A stretch of 44,302 bases of DNA from JAGHEK01 sp044426235 (GCA_044426235.1 JAWXUS010000014.1:1-44302), one strand, 5' to 3'. Shown: positions 26,074 through 34,799, numbered from the stretch's first letter. The notes: generated by a model from the sequence alone, not told the origin. Program-made: numbers and translations.

Positions 26074-26823
26074 TTAATTATTTAACATATTATCCATATT
26101 ATAATACCCAGCGCTCTGATTAACAAGGTATTTTGCAGCAGTAATTGATCCATTAGCAAATATATTTTTTGATTGAGCTAAATGATTTATCTCAACAATA
26201 TCATCAGGACCGGCAAAAATAGTAGTATGTTCACCAACTATTGTTCCACCTCTGACTGCATGTATTCCTATTTCATTTTCATTTCTTTTTGCATCACGTC
26301 CACATCTTCCATAGTTGTACTCTGTATTTGGTAAAACTTCTTTTATAGCATTAGCTATCATAAGAGCTGTACCACTTGGAGCATCAACTTTTTTGTTGTG
26401 GTGTTTTTCAATTATTTCTATATCAAAACCTTTAAGTGCTTTTGCAGCTTCTTTTACTAGTTTAAGTAAAATATTAACTCCAAGAGACATATTAGAAGAA
26501 TGGAAAATAGGAATTATTTTTGATGCATTTTTTATTTTTTCATATTCATCTTCATTATACCCAGTAGTTGCAATAACTAACGGAGTTTTATTTTTAGTGC
26601 AGTATCCTAAAACATCATCTAAAGTTGAATGGTGTGAAAAATCAATCACAACATCACAAGTTTCATTTATTTCTTGCATTTTAGAATATAATTTATAATT
26701 TGTATGTTCTCCAGTGTTTAAAGATGAACCACAAACAAGTTCTAACTTAGGATCTTCAAAAACACAGTTAGTTAAAACTTTTCCCATTTTTCCTAAAGAA
26801 CCATTTACAATAACTTTTAGCAT
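26074..26823 (-). CDS. dapB: 4-hydroxy-tetrahydrodipicolinate reductase
   Basis: It reduces hydroxytetrahydrodipicolinate with NAD(P)H. The 249 aa protein has the nucleotide loop VNGSLGKMGK (residues 6-15), TTGYNEDE near 90, the catalytic IIEKHHNKKVDAPSGTALM near 138-156 and HAVRGGTIVGEH. Its start codon overlaps the dapA stop (ATGCTAA, 7 bp), with GAGGT about 9 nt upstream inside dapA, so translation is coupled. Confidence 0.95.
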   Translation of the reverse strand: MLKVIVNGSLGKMGKVLTNCVFEDPKLELVCGSSLNTGEHTNYKLYSKMQEINETCDVVIDFSHHSTLDDVLGYCTKNKTPLVIATTGYNEDEYEKIKNASKIIPIFHSSNMSLGVNILLKLVKEAAKALKGFDIEIIEKHHNKKVDAPSGTALMIANAIKEVLPNTEYNYGRCGRDAKRNENEIGIHAVRGGTIVGEHTTIFAGPDDIVEINHLAQSKNIFANGSITAAKYLVNQSAGYYNMDNMLNN

Positions 26824-27695
26824 AGTGTTAGACCTCTATTTAATAATTCTTTCTTTAATATTTCAAGATTTGACTCTTCCATTTCACATAAAGGAAGTCT
26901 TAAGTTACCACAGTTAAATCCTAAAAGATTCATTGCAGTTTTTACTGGTATTGGATTAACTTCAATAAATAAAGAATCTATTAAAGGTTTAAGATCCATT
27001 TGAATTTTAAGTGCCTCAGAAGTATTACCTTCTAAGTAATTAAATATCATATCGTGAGTTTCTTTTGGACAAACATTAGCAACAACAGAAATAACTCCGT
27101 GTCCACCAACTGATAATAGAGGAACTATAGAATCATCATTTCCAGAATAAATAAAGAAGTCTTCATCAACTAGTCTTTTTATCTCTAAAACTTGCGCTAA
27201 GTCTCCGCTAGCCTCTTTTATTCCAACAATGTTTTTAATCTTTGAAAGTTCAGCTACAACACTTGGTGCTATATTAACATTCGTTCTTGACGGTACATTG
27301 TATAATATTATTGGTAAATCAATATTTTTTGCTATTTCTTCAAAATGAAGAACTAAACCTTTTTGACTACATTTATTGTAGTATGGAGTTATTATTAAAA
27401 GACCGTCTACTCCTATTTCCTTAGCTCTTTGGCTAAGTTTTATAGTTTTTTGAGTGTTATTTGAACCAGTTCCAGCAATAACAGGTATTTTTTTATTAAC
27501 TTTTTTTACAACAAATTCTAAAGTAGATAAAACTTCTTCACAGTTCATAGTTGTAGATTCACCAGTTGTACCACATATTATTAGTGCATCAGTACTATTT
27601 TCTAAATGAAAATCAACTAATTTTTCTAAAGCATCAAAATTTATTCCATTTTCGTTAAATGGAGTAACAAGTGCAACACCGCTACCTTTAAACAT
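26817..27695 (-). CDS. dapA: 4-hydroxy-tetrahydrodipicolinate synthase
   Basis: It condenses aspartate semialdehyde with pyruvate, the first committed step to DAP and lysine. The 292 aa protein carries CGTTGESTTM (residues 41-50), the catalytic Tyr132 in LYNVPSRT and the Schiff-base Lys160 in GIKEASGD, and a GNDDSIVP motif. TTTGGAGG lies before the ATG. It starts 17 bp after asd and overlaps dapB at its end, fitting a single transcript. Confidence 0.96.
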   Translation of the reverse strand: MFKGSGVALVTPFNENGINFDALEKLVDFHLENSTDALIICGTTGESTTMNCEEVLSTLEFVVKKVNKKIPVIAGTGSNNTQKTIKLSQRAKEIGVDGLLIITPYYNKCSQKGLVLHFEEIAKNIDLPIILYNVPSRTNVNIAPSVVAELSKIKNIVGIKEASGDLAQVLEIKRLVDEDFFIYSGNDDSIVPLLSVGGHGVISVVANVCPKETHDMIFNYLEGNTSEALKIQMDLKPLIDSLFIEVNPIPVKTAMNLLGFNCGNLRLPLCEMEESNLEILKKELLNRGLTLC

Positions 27696-27712
27696 ATTAT
27701 ACCTCCAAATAT

Positions 27713-28699
27713 TTATACTAGATTATATTTTAAAAGAAGTTCAGCAATTTGAACAGTATTAGTAGCAGCACCTTTTCTTATATTATCGGCAACTATCCAC
27801 ATATTAATTCCATTATCTAAACTAAAATCTCTTCTTATTCTTCCAACAAAAACTTCATCTTTATCGTTAGCATCAAGTACTGTTGGATAATTTTCGTTCA
27901 TAACAATTAAATTTTCAGTTTGTTTTAGATTATCTATTAGTTGATCAAGTTCAAATTCATTGTAAAACTCAAGATTTACACTTTCACTATGACAATTTTT
28001 AACTGGGACTCTAACAGTAGTTGCAGTTACTTTTAAAGAATTATCATTAAGTATTTTTTTAGTTTCATTTATCATTTTAATTTCTTCTTTTGTGTATCCA
28101 TTTTCTTCAAATACATCAATATGAGGAAGAGAATTGTATGCTATTTGTTTAGCATAAAAAGTATTTTTTTCACCTTTTATACCATTTTCAAGATCTAAAA
28201 CACCGTTTACTCCACTTCCTGAAACTGCTTGATAAGTTGAATAAACTATTCTTTTAATTTTATACTTATCGTGAAGTGTTTTAAGAGGAACTACCGCCTG
28301 AATTGTTGAGCAATTTGGATTTGCAATTATTCCATTATGATTTTTAACATCTTCTGGATTAACCTCAGGTACAATTAATGGAACGGTATCGTCCATTCTC
28401 CAAAAACTTGAATTATCAATAACAACCACACCATTTTTTGCAGCAATAGGAGCAAATTTTTCACTTATTGAGCCACCTGCTGAGAACAGTGCTATTTGTA
28501 TATCTCTATCAAAAGAAGTTTCAGTTAATTCTTCAACTGTATATTCTTTGTTCATAAAAGTTATTTTTTTACCAGCAGATCTTTTAGAAGAAAATAAATA
28601 CAAATTGTCTATTTGGAAATTTCTTTCCTCTAAAACTTTTAGAAAAGTTTGACCAACCATACCAGTAGCACCAACTATAGCTAAATTTATTTTTTTCAT
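27713..28699 (-). CDS. asd: Aspartate-semialdehyde dehydrogenase
   Basis: It reduces aspartyl phosphate to aspartate semialdehyde, which supplies dapA and also the threonine/methionine branch. The 328 aa protein has the NADP-binding loop GATGMVGQTF (residues 10-19), SAGGSISE near 73, the catalytic Cys130 in NPNCSTIQ, and VPVKNCHSESV near 230. It is the first gene of the operon. GGGGGTG lies 5-6 nt upstream of the ATG. No aspartokinase or lysA is present in the window, and no L-box leader is recognised upstream. Confidence 0.95.
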   Translation of the reverse strand: MKKINLAIVGATGMVGQTFLKVLEERNFQIDNLYLFSSKRSAGKKITFMNKEYTVEELTETSFDRDIQIALFSAGGSISEKFAPIAAKNGVVVIDNSSFWRMDDTVPLIVPEVNPEDVKNHNGIIANPNCSTIQAVVPLKTLHDKYKIKRIVYSTYQAVSGSGVNGVLDLENGIKGEKNTFYAKQIAYNSLPHIDVFEENGYTKEEIKMINETKKILNDNSLKVTATTVRVPVKNCHSESVNLEFYNEFELDQLIDNLKQTENLIVMNENYPTVLDANDKDEVFVGRIRRDFSLDNGINMWIVADNIRKGAATNTVQIAELLLKYNLV

Positions 28700-28744
28700 A
28701 AAAACACCCCCATATATATTTGTTTAAAATAATATTTTATCTAT

Positions 28745-28750
28745 ATTATA
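28745..28750 (-). promoter_or_regulatory. -10 box of the asd-dap operon
   Basis: On the minus strand TTGTATAAT contains a perfect TATAAT (28745-28750) about 46 bp before the asd start codon. No good -35 was found at 16-18 bp, so only the -10 is reported. Confidence 0.4.
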
Positions 28751-28835
28751 CAATAAAATAACGTTTATATGCTATAAATAATTAATTATCAAAAAGATAT
28801 AAATTTAATATTATGAAAAAAAATTCCAAATATTC

Positions 28836-28865
28836 TTGAAGTAATGTCAAAATTTATGATATATT
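28836..28865 (+). promoter_or_regulatory. Predicted promoter of the second MCP
   Basis: TTGAAG (28836-28841) and TATATT (28860-28865) are separated by 18 bp, about 74 bp before the start codon. Confidence 0.45.
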
Positions 28866-28938
28866 TTATATTAAATATGCTAATAGTTTTATATTAATAA
28901 TAATTATTTGAAATTATAAGAGGGGAAGGGCTAATAGT

Positions 28939-30660
28939 ATGAGAGAGTTTTTTAGTAATATGAAAATAAGAAAAAGACTAACACTTAGTTATGTGGTAAT
29001 AATATTTCTTATGTTATTTACAACGCATTTTTCTATAATGGGGATTAAGAATGTAAAAAGTAAATTTGATGTTTATTTAGGAGAAGAAAGTGTTGCGAAT
29101 TTATCATTATCAAATGCGCAAATACATGTTAATAAAGGGGCTAGAATAATTAGAGAAATATTTATTGAAACTGATGAAAATAAAAGGATGATATTAACAT
29201 CAGAACTTGAAAATGTTAAAGAATTAATAAATAATGATCTATATTTTTTAAGTAATTACGAAGGTTTAAAAACAGATAGTATACCGAACTTTGTAAATGC
29301 AGTTAACAGTTGGCTTAATATTGGAAATAATATTATGATTGAAATTCAAGTAGGAAATGATGATTTAGCATCATATATGCTTTTAAATGAATGTAGAGGA
29401 ATACTTAATGAAGTAGTTAGTCTAGCTACACAAGTTAGTGATGATTTAGAAAATAGAACTCAAACATTTTTAGTTGGTGTTGTTAGTGATAATAATAAGC
29501 ATATAATGATTATATTAAGCGTATTAGTTATAGCAATAGTAGTTAGCTTAATAGTATCAGCAATGGTTACTAATGGTATAGTAAATCCAATTGGTGAACT
29601 TTCTTATGTATCAGAACAATTATCGAATGGAATACTAAATAGTGAGATAAACTATGAAGGTAGAGATGAAATAGGAGTTATGGCTGATAGTATGAGAAAG
29701 AGCATGACAATACTTTCAACTTATATTAGTGAAATAGATCAAGGTCTTGAAATGATGTCAAATGGTGATTTTAATTTACAAGCAGTTGAACCATTCGTTG
29801 GAGAATTTGAAAATATAGAGAAATCTTTCGATAAATTTGCAGTTAATATGTCAAGTACTCTTCAGAAAATAAACTTAGCATCAGAACAAGTTTCAGTTGG
29901 AGGGGAACAAGTTTCAAGTGGTTCTCAAAAATTAGCACAAGGTTCAACAGAACAAGCAGCATCTGTTGAAGAATTATCAGATATAATAAATATTATGAGT
30001 GACGAAATAGACTTGAATGCAAAAAATGCACAAGAGGCAAATGAATTATCTCAAAAAACTGGAAGTTCAATAATTGAAAGTAATGATAAAATGAAAGAAA
30101 TGACTATAGCAATGAGTGATATATCTGAAAAGTCTCACGAAATAAGTAAGATAATAAAAACAATAGACGATATAGCATTCCAAACTAATATTTTAGCACT
30201 TAATGCTGCAGTTGAGGCAGCACGTGCTGGAAATGCGGGTAAAGGATTTGCGGTTGTTGCAGATGAAGTTAGAAATCTTGCACAAAAATCAGCAGAGGCT
30301 GCAAAAAATACAACTGCTTTAATTGAAGGTACAGTTGAGGCCGTTGAAAATGGTTCTAAAATTGCAGATGATACTGCTAAATATCTTCTTGAGATAGTAG
30401 AAGATGCAACAAAAACTACTGAAATGATGGTAAGTATAGCAAATGCAAGTGAAAATCAAGCAAATGCTGCACAAAATATAAGAGAAGGAATAGCTCAAAT
30501 ATCTGCAGTAGTTCAAAATAATTCAGCAACAGCAGAAGAAAATTCATCTGCAAGTGAAGAATTAAATATACAATCTCAAATTTTAAAGGACTTAGTAGGA
30601 GAGTTTACTTTAAATGATGCGGTTTATAAAAATGAAAGCAACTATGATTATAATTTTTAA
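28939..30660 (+). CDS. Methyl-accepting chemotaxis protein (intact, copy A)
   Basis: This is a transmembrane chemoreceptor feeding CheA/CheW. The 573 aa protein has TM1 at about 14-34, an extracellular four-helix-bundle-like sensor (about 36-187) without a recognised ligand motif, TM2 at about 189-212, HAMP (213-265) and a long cytoplasmic coiled coil with the hairpin tip TIDDIAFQTNILALNAAVEA and EVRNLAQKSAEAAKNT. The ATG is preceded by GAAGGG at 8 nt. From base 30040 to beyond the stop codon it is identical to the next MCP, whereas the sensor halves have diverged. Signal sensed is unknown. Confidence 0.92.
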   Translation: MREFFSNMKIRKRLTLSYVVIIFLMLFTTHFSIMGIKNVKSKFDVYLGEESVANLSLSNAQIHVNKGARIIREIFIETDENKRMILTSELENVKELINNDLYFLSNYEGLKTDSIPNFVNAVNSWLNIGNNIMIEIQVGNDDLASYMLLNECRGILNEVVSLATQVSDDLENRTQTFLVGVVSDNNKHIMIILSVLVIAIVVSLIVSAMVTNGIVNPIGELSYVSEQLSNGILNSEINYEGRDEIGVMADSMRKSMTILSTYISEIDQGLEMMSNGDFNLQAVEPFVGEFENIEKSFDKFAVNMSSTLQKINLASEQVSVGGEQVSSGSQKLAQGSTEQAASVEELSDIINIMSDEIDLNAKNAQEANELSQKTGSSIIESNDKMKEMTIAMSDISEKSHEISKIIKTIDDIAFQTNILALNAAVEAARAGNAGKGFAVVADEVRNLAQKSAEAAKNTTALIEGTVEAVENGSKIADDTAKYLLEIVEDATKTTEMMVSIANASENQANAAQNIREGIAQISAVVQNNSATAEENSSASEELNIQSQILKDLVGEFTLNDAVYKNESNYDYNF

Positions 30661-30695
30661 TTAAATTAAGAAAGAATGTAGATTTTATCTGCATT
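30040..30695 (+). repeat. 656 bp exact repeat, copy 1
   Basis: Identical base for base to 31910-32565. It covers the signalling half of the MCP gene, the stop codon and 35 bp of 3' flank; the copies differ at 30039/31909, and downstream they branch at 30696. Confidence 0.95.
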
Positions 30696-30702
30696 CTTTT
30701 TG
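30671..30702 (+). terminator. Terminator of the second MCP
   Basis: AAGAATGTAGAT (30672-30683) pairs with ATCTGCATTCTT (30687-30698), with one wobble and a 3 nt loop, followed by a T run. Confidence 0.82.
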
Positions 30703-30741
30703 TATTTCGTTAAAAAATTATGTTTTATATATAAAAAAATA

Positions 30742-30783
30742 TTCACAAACTTTAAAAATATCGTATAATATATTTATATTATA
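30742..30783 (+). promoter_or_regulatory. Promoter and -10-centred inverted repeat of the third MCP
   Basis: TTCACA (30742-30747), a 16 bp spacer and TATAAT (30764-30769). TATAATATA-TT-TATATTATA (30764-30783) is an inverted repeat starting at the -10; being pure A/T it could be chance. Confidence 0.5.
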
Positions 30784-30808
30784 AATACCATTTGGGAGAG
30801 GAGAAATT

Positions 30809-32530
30809 ATGAAAGAAATTTTTAGTAATATGAACATAAGGTATAGATTATCACTTAGTTATGTGGTAATAATATTTCTTATGTTAGTAACAACACATTT
30901 TTCAATAGCAGGGATTAAAGATGTAAAAAACAAGTTTGATGGTTATTTGGGAACAGAAAATGTAGTTAGTATAAAATTATCTAATGTACAAATTAATGTT
31001 AATGAGGGCGCTAGATTAGTTAGAGATATGTTAATTGAAACTGATGAAAGTAAAGAGGTTTTATTAAATCAAGAAGTATCTAGAGTAATAACAGATATAA
31101 ATGAGGATTTAAATTTCTTAGTTAATTATGAAAAATTAAGTACTAATAGTATTGGAAACTTTGTAAGTGGAGTTAATACTTGGCTTACGCTTGGAGGAAG
31201 AGCAATCTCTGAAATTCAAGCAGGAAATGATGATGTAGCAGCATATATTCTTTTAAATGAATGTGGGGATATACTTGATGAGATGGTTAATTTAGCTAAA
31301 GCTGTTACTGATGATTTAGATAATAGAACTCAAACATTTTTAGTTAGTGTAGTTAGTGATAATAATAAAATTATAGCATTTATACTATGTGTATTATTTG
31401 TAGCTATATTAAATAGTATAGTAGTATCAGCAATGGTTACAAATGGTATAGTAAAGCCAATTAATGAAGTATCTTATGCTGCAGAGCAATTATCGAATGG
31501 AATTTTAAGTACTAAAATAAGTTATGAAGGTAGAGATGAAATAGGAGTTATGGCGGATAGTATGAGAAAGAGTATGAAAATACTTTCAAATTATATTCGT
31601 GATATAGATCAAGGACTTGAAATGATGTCAGATGGAGATTTTAACCTTAAAGAGGTTGAACCGTTTGTTGGAGAATTTGAAAACATAGAGAAATCTTTTG
31701 ATAGATTTGCAGTTAATATGTCAAGTACTCTTCAGAAAATAAACTTAGCATCAGAGCAAGTTGCAGTTGGAGGGGAACAAGTTTCAAGTGGTTCTCAAGA
31801 ATTAGCACAAGGTTCAACAGAACAATCAGCATCTGTTGAAGAATTATCAGATATAATAAATGTTATGAGTGATGAAATCGACTTAAATGCAAAAAATGCA
31901 CAAGAGGCTAATGAATTATCTCAAAAAACTGGAAGTTCAATAATTGAAAGTAATGATAAAATGAAAGAAATGACTATAGCAATGAGTGATATATCTGAAA
32001 AGTCTCACGAAATAAGTAAGATAATAAAAACAATAGACGATATAGCATTCCAAACTAATATTTTAGCACTTAATGCTGCAGTTGAGGCAGCACGTGCTGG
32101 AAATGCGGGTAAAGGATTTGCGGTTGTTGCAGATGAAGTTAGAAATCTTGCACAAAAATCAGCAGAGGCTGCAAAAAATACAACTGCTTTAATTGAAGGT
32201 ACAGTTGAGGCCGTTGAAAATGGTTCTAAAATTGCAGATGATACTGCTAAATATCTTCTTGAGATAGTAGAAGATGCAACAAAAACTACTGAAATGATGG
32301 TAAGTATAGCAAATGCAAGTGAAAATCAAGCAAATGCTGCACAAAATATAAGAGAAGGAATAGCTCAAATATCTGCAGTAGTTCAAAATAATTCAGCAAC
32401 AGCAGAAGAAAATTCATCTGCAAGTGAAGAATTAAATATACAATCTCAAATTTTAAAGGACTTAGTAGGAGAGTTTACTTTAAATGATGCGGTTTATAAA
32501 AATGAAAGCAACTATGATTATAATTTTTAA
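30809..32530 (+). CDS. Methyl-accepting chemotaxis protein (intact, copy B)
   Basis: The 573 aa chemoreceptor is colinear with the preceding MCP: TM1 (about 14-34), four-helix-bundle-like sensor, TM2 (about 189-212), HAMP and signalling domain. The sensor half is clearly diverged (for example VVSIKLSNVQINVNEGARLV against VANLSLSNAQIHVNKGARII), while from base 31910 to past the stop it is identical to copy A. This pattern suggests tandem duplication followed by gene conversion of the signalling half, subject to the assembly caution described in the findings. GGAGAGGAG precedes the ATG. Its terminator is split by the assembly gap that follows. Confidence 0.9.
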   Translation: MKEIFSNMNIRYRLSLSYVVIIFLMLVTTHFSIAGIKDVKNKFDGYLGTENVVSIKLSNVQINVNEGARLVRDMLIETDESKEVLLNQEVSRVITDINEDLNFLVNYEKLSTNSIGNFVSGVNTWLTLGGRAISEIQAGNDDVAAYILLNECGDILDEMVNLAKAVTDDLDNRTQTFLVSVVSDNNKIIAFILCVLFVAILNSIVVSAMVTNGIVKPINEVSYAAEQLSNGILSTKISYEGRDEIGVMADSMRKSMKILSNYIRDIDQGLEMMSDGDFNLKEVEPFVGEFENIEKSFDRFAVNMSSTLQKINLASEQVAVGGEQVSSGSQELAQGSTEQSASVEELSDIINVMSDEIDLNAKNAQEANELSQKTGSSIIESNDKMKEMTIAMSDISEKSHEISKIIKTIDDIAFQTNILALNAAVEAARAGNAGKGFAVVADEVRNLAQKSAEAAKNTTALIEGTVEAVENGSKIADDTAKYLLEIVEDATKTTEMMVSIANASENQANAAQNIREGIAQISAVVQNNSATAEENSSASEELNIQSQILKDLVGEFTLNDAVYKNESNYDYNF

Positions 32531-32565
32531 TTAAATTAAGAAAGAATGTAGATTTTATCTGCATT
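31910..32565 (+). repeat. 656 bp exact repeat, copy 2
   Basis: Identical to 30040-30695 and ends exactly at the N run. Confidence 0.95.
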
Positions 32566-32575
32566 NNNNNNNNNN
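32566..32575. other. Assembly gap of 10 N
   Basis: Ten N bases mark a scaffold join. The sequence after the gap repeats the 121 bases before it, so the gap is probably artificial (see findings). Together with its flanks this makes the 321 bp interval 32531-32851 look longer than it is; apart from the repeat it holds the terminator and the promoter region of the fourth MCP. Confidence 0.95.
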
Positions 32576-32696
32576 CTCAAATTTTAAAGGACTTAGTAGG
32601 AGAGTTTACTTTAAATGATGCGGTTTATAAAAATGAAAGCAACTATGATTATAATTTTTAATTAAATTAAGAAAGAATGTAGATTTTATCTGCATT
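32576..32696 (+). repeat. 121 bp exact duplicate of the end of the third MCP
   Basis: Bases 32576-32696 are identical to 32445-32565, covering the last codons, the stop and the start of the 3' flank. I interpret it as the overlap of two contigs, not as a third gene copy. Confidence 0.92.
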
Positions 32697-32706
32697 ATTT
32701 TTTATT
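32672..32706 (+). terminator. Terminator of the third MCP (complete copy after the gap)
   Basis: AATGTAGAT pairs with ATCTGCATT around TTT, followed by ATTTTTTATTTTT. The copy before the gap (32541-32565) has the hairpin but loses the T run. Confidence 0.7.
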
Positions 32707-32785
32707 TTTAAAGAATAATATAAATATATAGTAAAAATAAAATCTAATATATAAAAAAATTTATTTATAAAACAAAAAAATGTCG

Positions 32786-32831
32786 TATAATATTATTTAT
32801 ATAAAATGAATTTTATATAAATAATATTATA
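32786..32831. repeat. 22 bp perfect inverted repeat overlapping the -10 of the fourth MCP
   Basis: Bases 32786-32807 are the exact reverse complement of 32810-32831, with only GA between. The left arm starts with TATAAT (32786-32791), the likely -10 box, and the right arm ends 12 bp before the AGGAGG of the gene. In RNA it would form a long, nearly loopless hairpin in the leader. As DNA it could be an operator. Confidence 0.85.
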
Positions 32832-32851
32832 AATATAAAATAGGAGGAAGT

Positions 32852-34534
32852 ATGGGATTTTTAAGTAATATGAAAATTAGGAGTAGGTTATTAACATCAT
32901 TTGCAATAGTGCTTATATTTTCAATGGTAATAGGAGCTACAGGACTTAAATCAATTCAAGATATAGTAAAAAATGCAAAGGATTATACTGATAATCTAGT
33001 TGTATCTCAAATTGGGGTATAATCTATTCAAACTGAAGTTAATAATATAGGTATGCAAGTAGGGCAGTTGGCTCTGAATAATGATTTAAACTTGTATCAA
33101 CAATATACAGAAAAAATAAAATTATCAGAACAATCAATAGAAAGTAGTATTCAAATAATAAAAAATAATTATAATGACACTGCTTTAATCGATAATTATA
33201 ACAATGCGATACTAGATTTTTTTAGTTATGTAGATAACATACTAATACCGGAAGGTAAATTAGAAGGTGGTGGAAATATTGTAAACCTATTTTTAGGTGA
33301 AGGTGCACAAAAATTAGACAAAGTAACTTCTGTTGGAAATGAAATAGGAAACGATATAGTTAATCTTGGAAATGAAATGTTAGATAATAATTCTAAAAGC
33401 GCAGTAAATGCTGTTATAAATGTAATAATCGTAATGGGTATATCTATTTTAATAACAGTTTATATAGTTGCTAGAATAACAAGAAGTATAGTAGGTCCAG
33501 TTGAAGAAGTTTCAAATGTTGCTAAAATGCTATCAAATGGAGTTTTAAATTCTAATATTAAGTATCACGGAAATGATGAATTAGGAGTTATGGCAGATAG
33601 TATGAGAGATAGTATTGAATCACTATCTTTATATGTAAAAGATATAGATAATAGTCTTACTATGATGTCAAAAGGAGATTTTAATATTAAAACTTCAATT
33701 CCATTCGTTGGAGATTTTGAAAATATAGAGCATTCGCTTATAAAATTTAGTGAGGAAATATCTGAAACTCTAAATCAAATAAATATTGCATCAGAACAAG
33801 TATCAACTGGTTCTGAACAAGTTGCAATAGGTTCACAAGATTTAGTTCAAGGTTCGGTTGAACAAAGTGCTGCTATTGATGAGCTATCAAATGTTATAAC
33901 TTTAATTGGTGAAGAAATTGATATCAATGCAAAAAGTGCAAAGGAAGCAAATGAACTTTCAAGTAGAACAGGAACTTTAATTGTTGATAGTAATGAAAAG
34001 ATGAAGGATATGACTGTTGCTATGAATGATATTAGCGATAAGTCTAATGAAATAATCAAGATAATAAAGACTATTGATGATATAGCATTTCAAACTAATA
34101 TATTAGCATTAAATGCTGCAGTAGAAGCAGCACGTGCTGGAAATGCTGGAAAAGGATTTGCAGTTGTTGCAGATGAAGTTAGAAATCTTGCACAAAAATC
34201 TGCAGAGGCTGCAAAAAATACAACTCTATTAATTGCAGAAACCGTTGAAGCTGTTGAGAATGGTTCAAAGATTGCAGATGAAACGGCTAAATCATTATTT
34301 GAGATAGTTGAAGATGCAACAAAAACTACTGAAATGGTGATGACGATATCTGATGCGAGTAATAAGCAAGCAGAAGCTGCCAAGAGTATAAGAATTAATA
34401 TAAATCAAATATCATCAGTTGTACAAACAAATGCAGCAACAGCTGAAGAAAGTTCTGCTGCAAGTCAAGAATTAAGTGGTCAATCACAAGTACTTAAAAG
34501 TTTAGTTGACAGATTTAAGTTAAGAACAAAATAA
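32852..34534 (+). pseudogene. Methyl-accepting chemotaxis protein interrupted by TAA at codon 57
   Basis: AGGAGG lies 5 nt before the ATG at 32852. The frame encodes MGFLSNMKIRSRLLTSFAIV, TM1 and the start of the sensor, meets TAA at 33020-33022, and then continues uninterrupted in the same frame for 504 codons: rest of the four-helix-bundle-like sensor, TM2 (about 186-208), HAMP and a complete signalling domain with TIDDIAFQTNILALNAAVEA. Re-initiation at the ATG at 33053 would give a 493 aa protein without TM1, and there is no ribosome binding site there. It is a paralogue of the two intact MCPs upstream. It is a recent nonsense allele, a sequence error or a read-through gene. Confidence 0.75.
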
Positions 34535-34563
34535 TAGAAAAAACATATATTATTTTAACCAAA

Positions 34564-34616
34564 ATAACCATACCTAATATTAAAATTTAAGTAGTATTTT
34601 AGGTATGGTTTTTATT
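34564..34616 (+). terminator. Intrinsic terminator after the fourth MCP
   Basis: AACCATACCTAA (34566-34577) pairs exactly with TTAGGTATGGTT (34599-34610), followed by a T run. Confidence 0.88.
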
Positions 34617-34647
34617 GATATGTAGTTGTTTTGTACCAAAAATTAAT

Positions 34648-34677
34648 TTGACTTGAACTAAAAGTATATAGTATAAT
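34648..34677 (+). promoter_or_regulatory. Promoter of the type IV pilus operon
   Basis: TTGACT (34648-34653) and a perfect TATAAT (34672-34677) are separated by 18 bp. The leader before the pilA start is about 116 nt, long enough for regulation, but I recognise no c-di-GMP riboswitch core in it. Confidence 0.65.
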
Positions 34678-34799
34678 AATTACGTAATCTACTTTAAAAA
34701 TGCAATTTTTTAGAGGATATAAAGTTGATAATAACAATTTACTGGAATGTATTTGTGTTATAAATGTTTAAGAAAATAGTAGTTAAGGGAGGAAAAGGG

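Noticed and set aside
26315..26698. 127-codon plus-strand frame inside dapB
   Set aside because: It is the reverse of the conserved dapB sequence; no promoter or ribosome binding site precedes it.
28700..28938. Lysine riboswitch (L-box) upstream of asd-dapA-dapB-dapH
   Set aside because: The -10 lies only about 46 bp from the start codon, so no room exists for an aptamer of about 170 nt, and no conserved core was seen.
30319..30516. 65-codon minus-strand frame repeated exactly at 32189-32386
   Set aside because: It is antisense to the signalling domain of the two MCPs and is duplicated only because it lies inside the 656 bp repeat. It has no start signal.
32576..32662. Possible third copy (fragment) of the MCP C-terminus after the N gap
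   Set aside because: The identity is exactly 121 bp and ends with the repeat, which fits an unmerged contig overlap better than a biological fragment.
23132..33022. Reassignment of TAA to a sense codon
   Set aside because: TAA is used as the normal stop of many genes here (for example pcrA, valS precursor genes, dut, adhE), so a general code change is excluded. Only local read-through or mutation remains.
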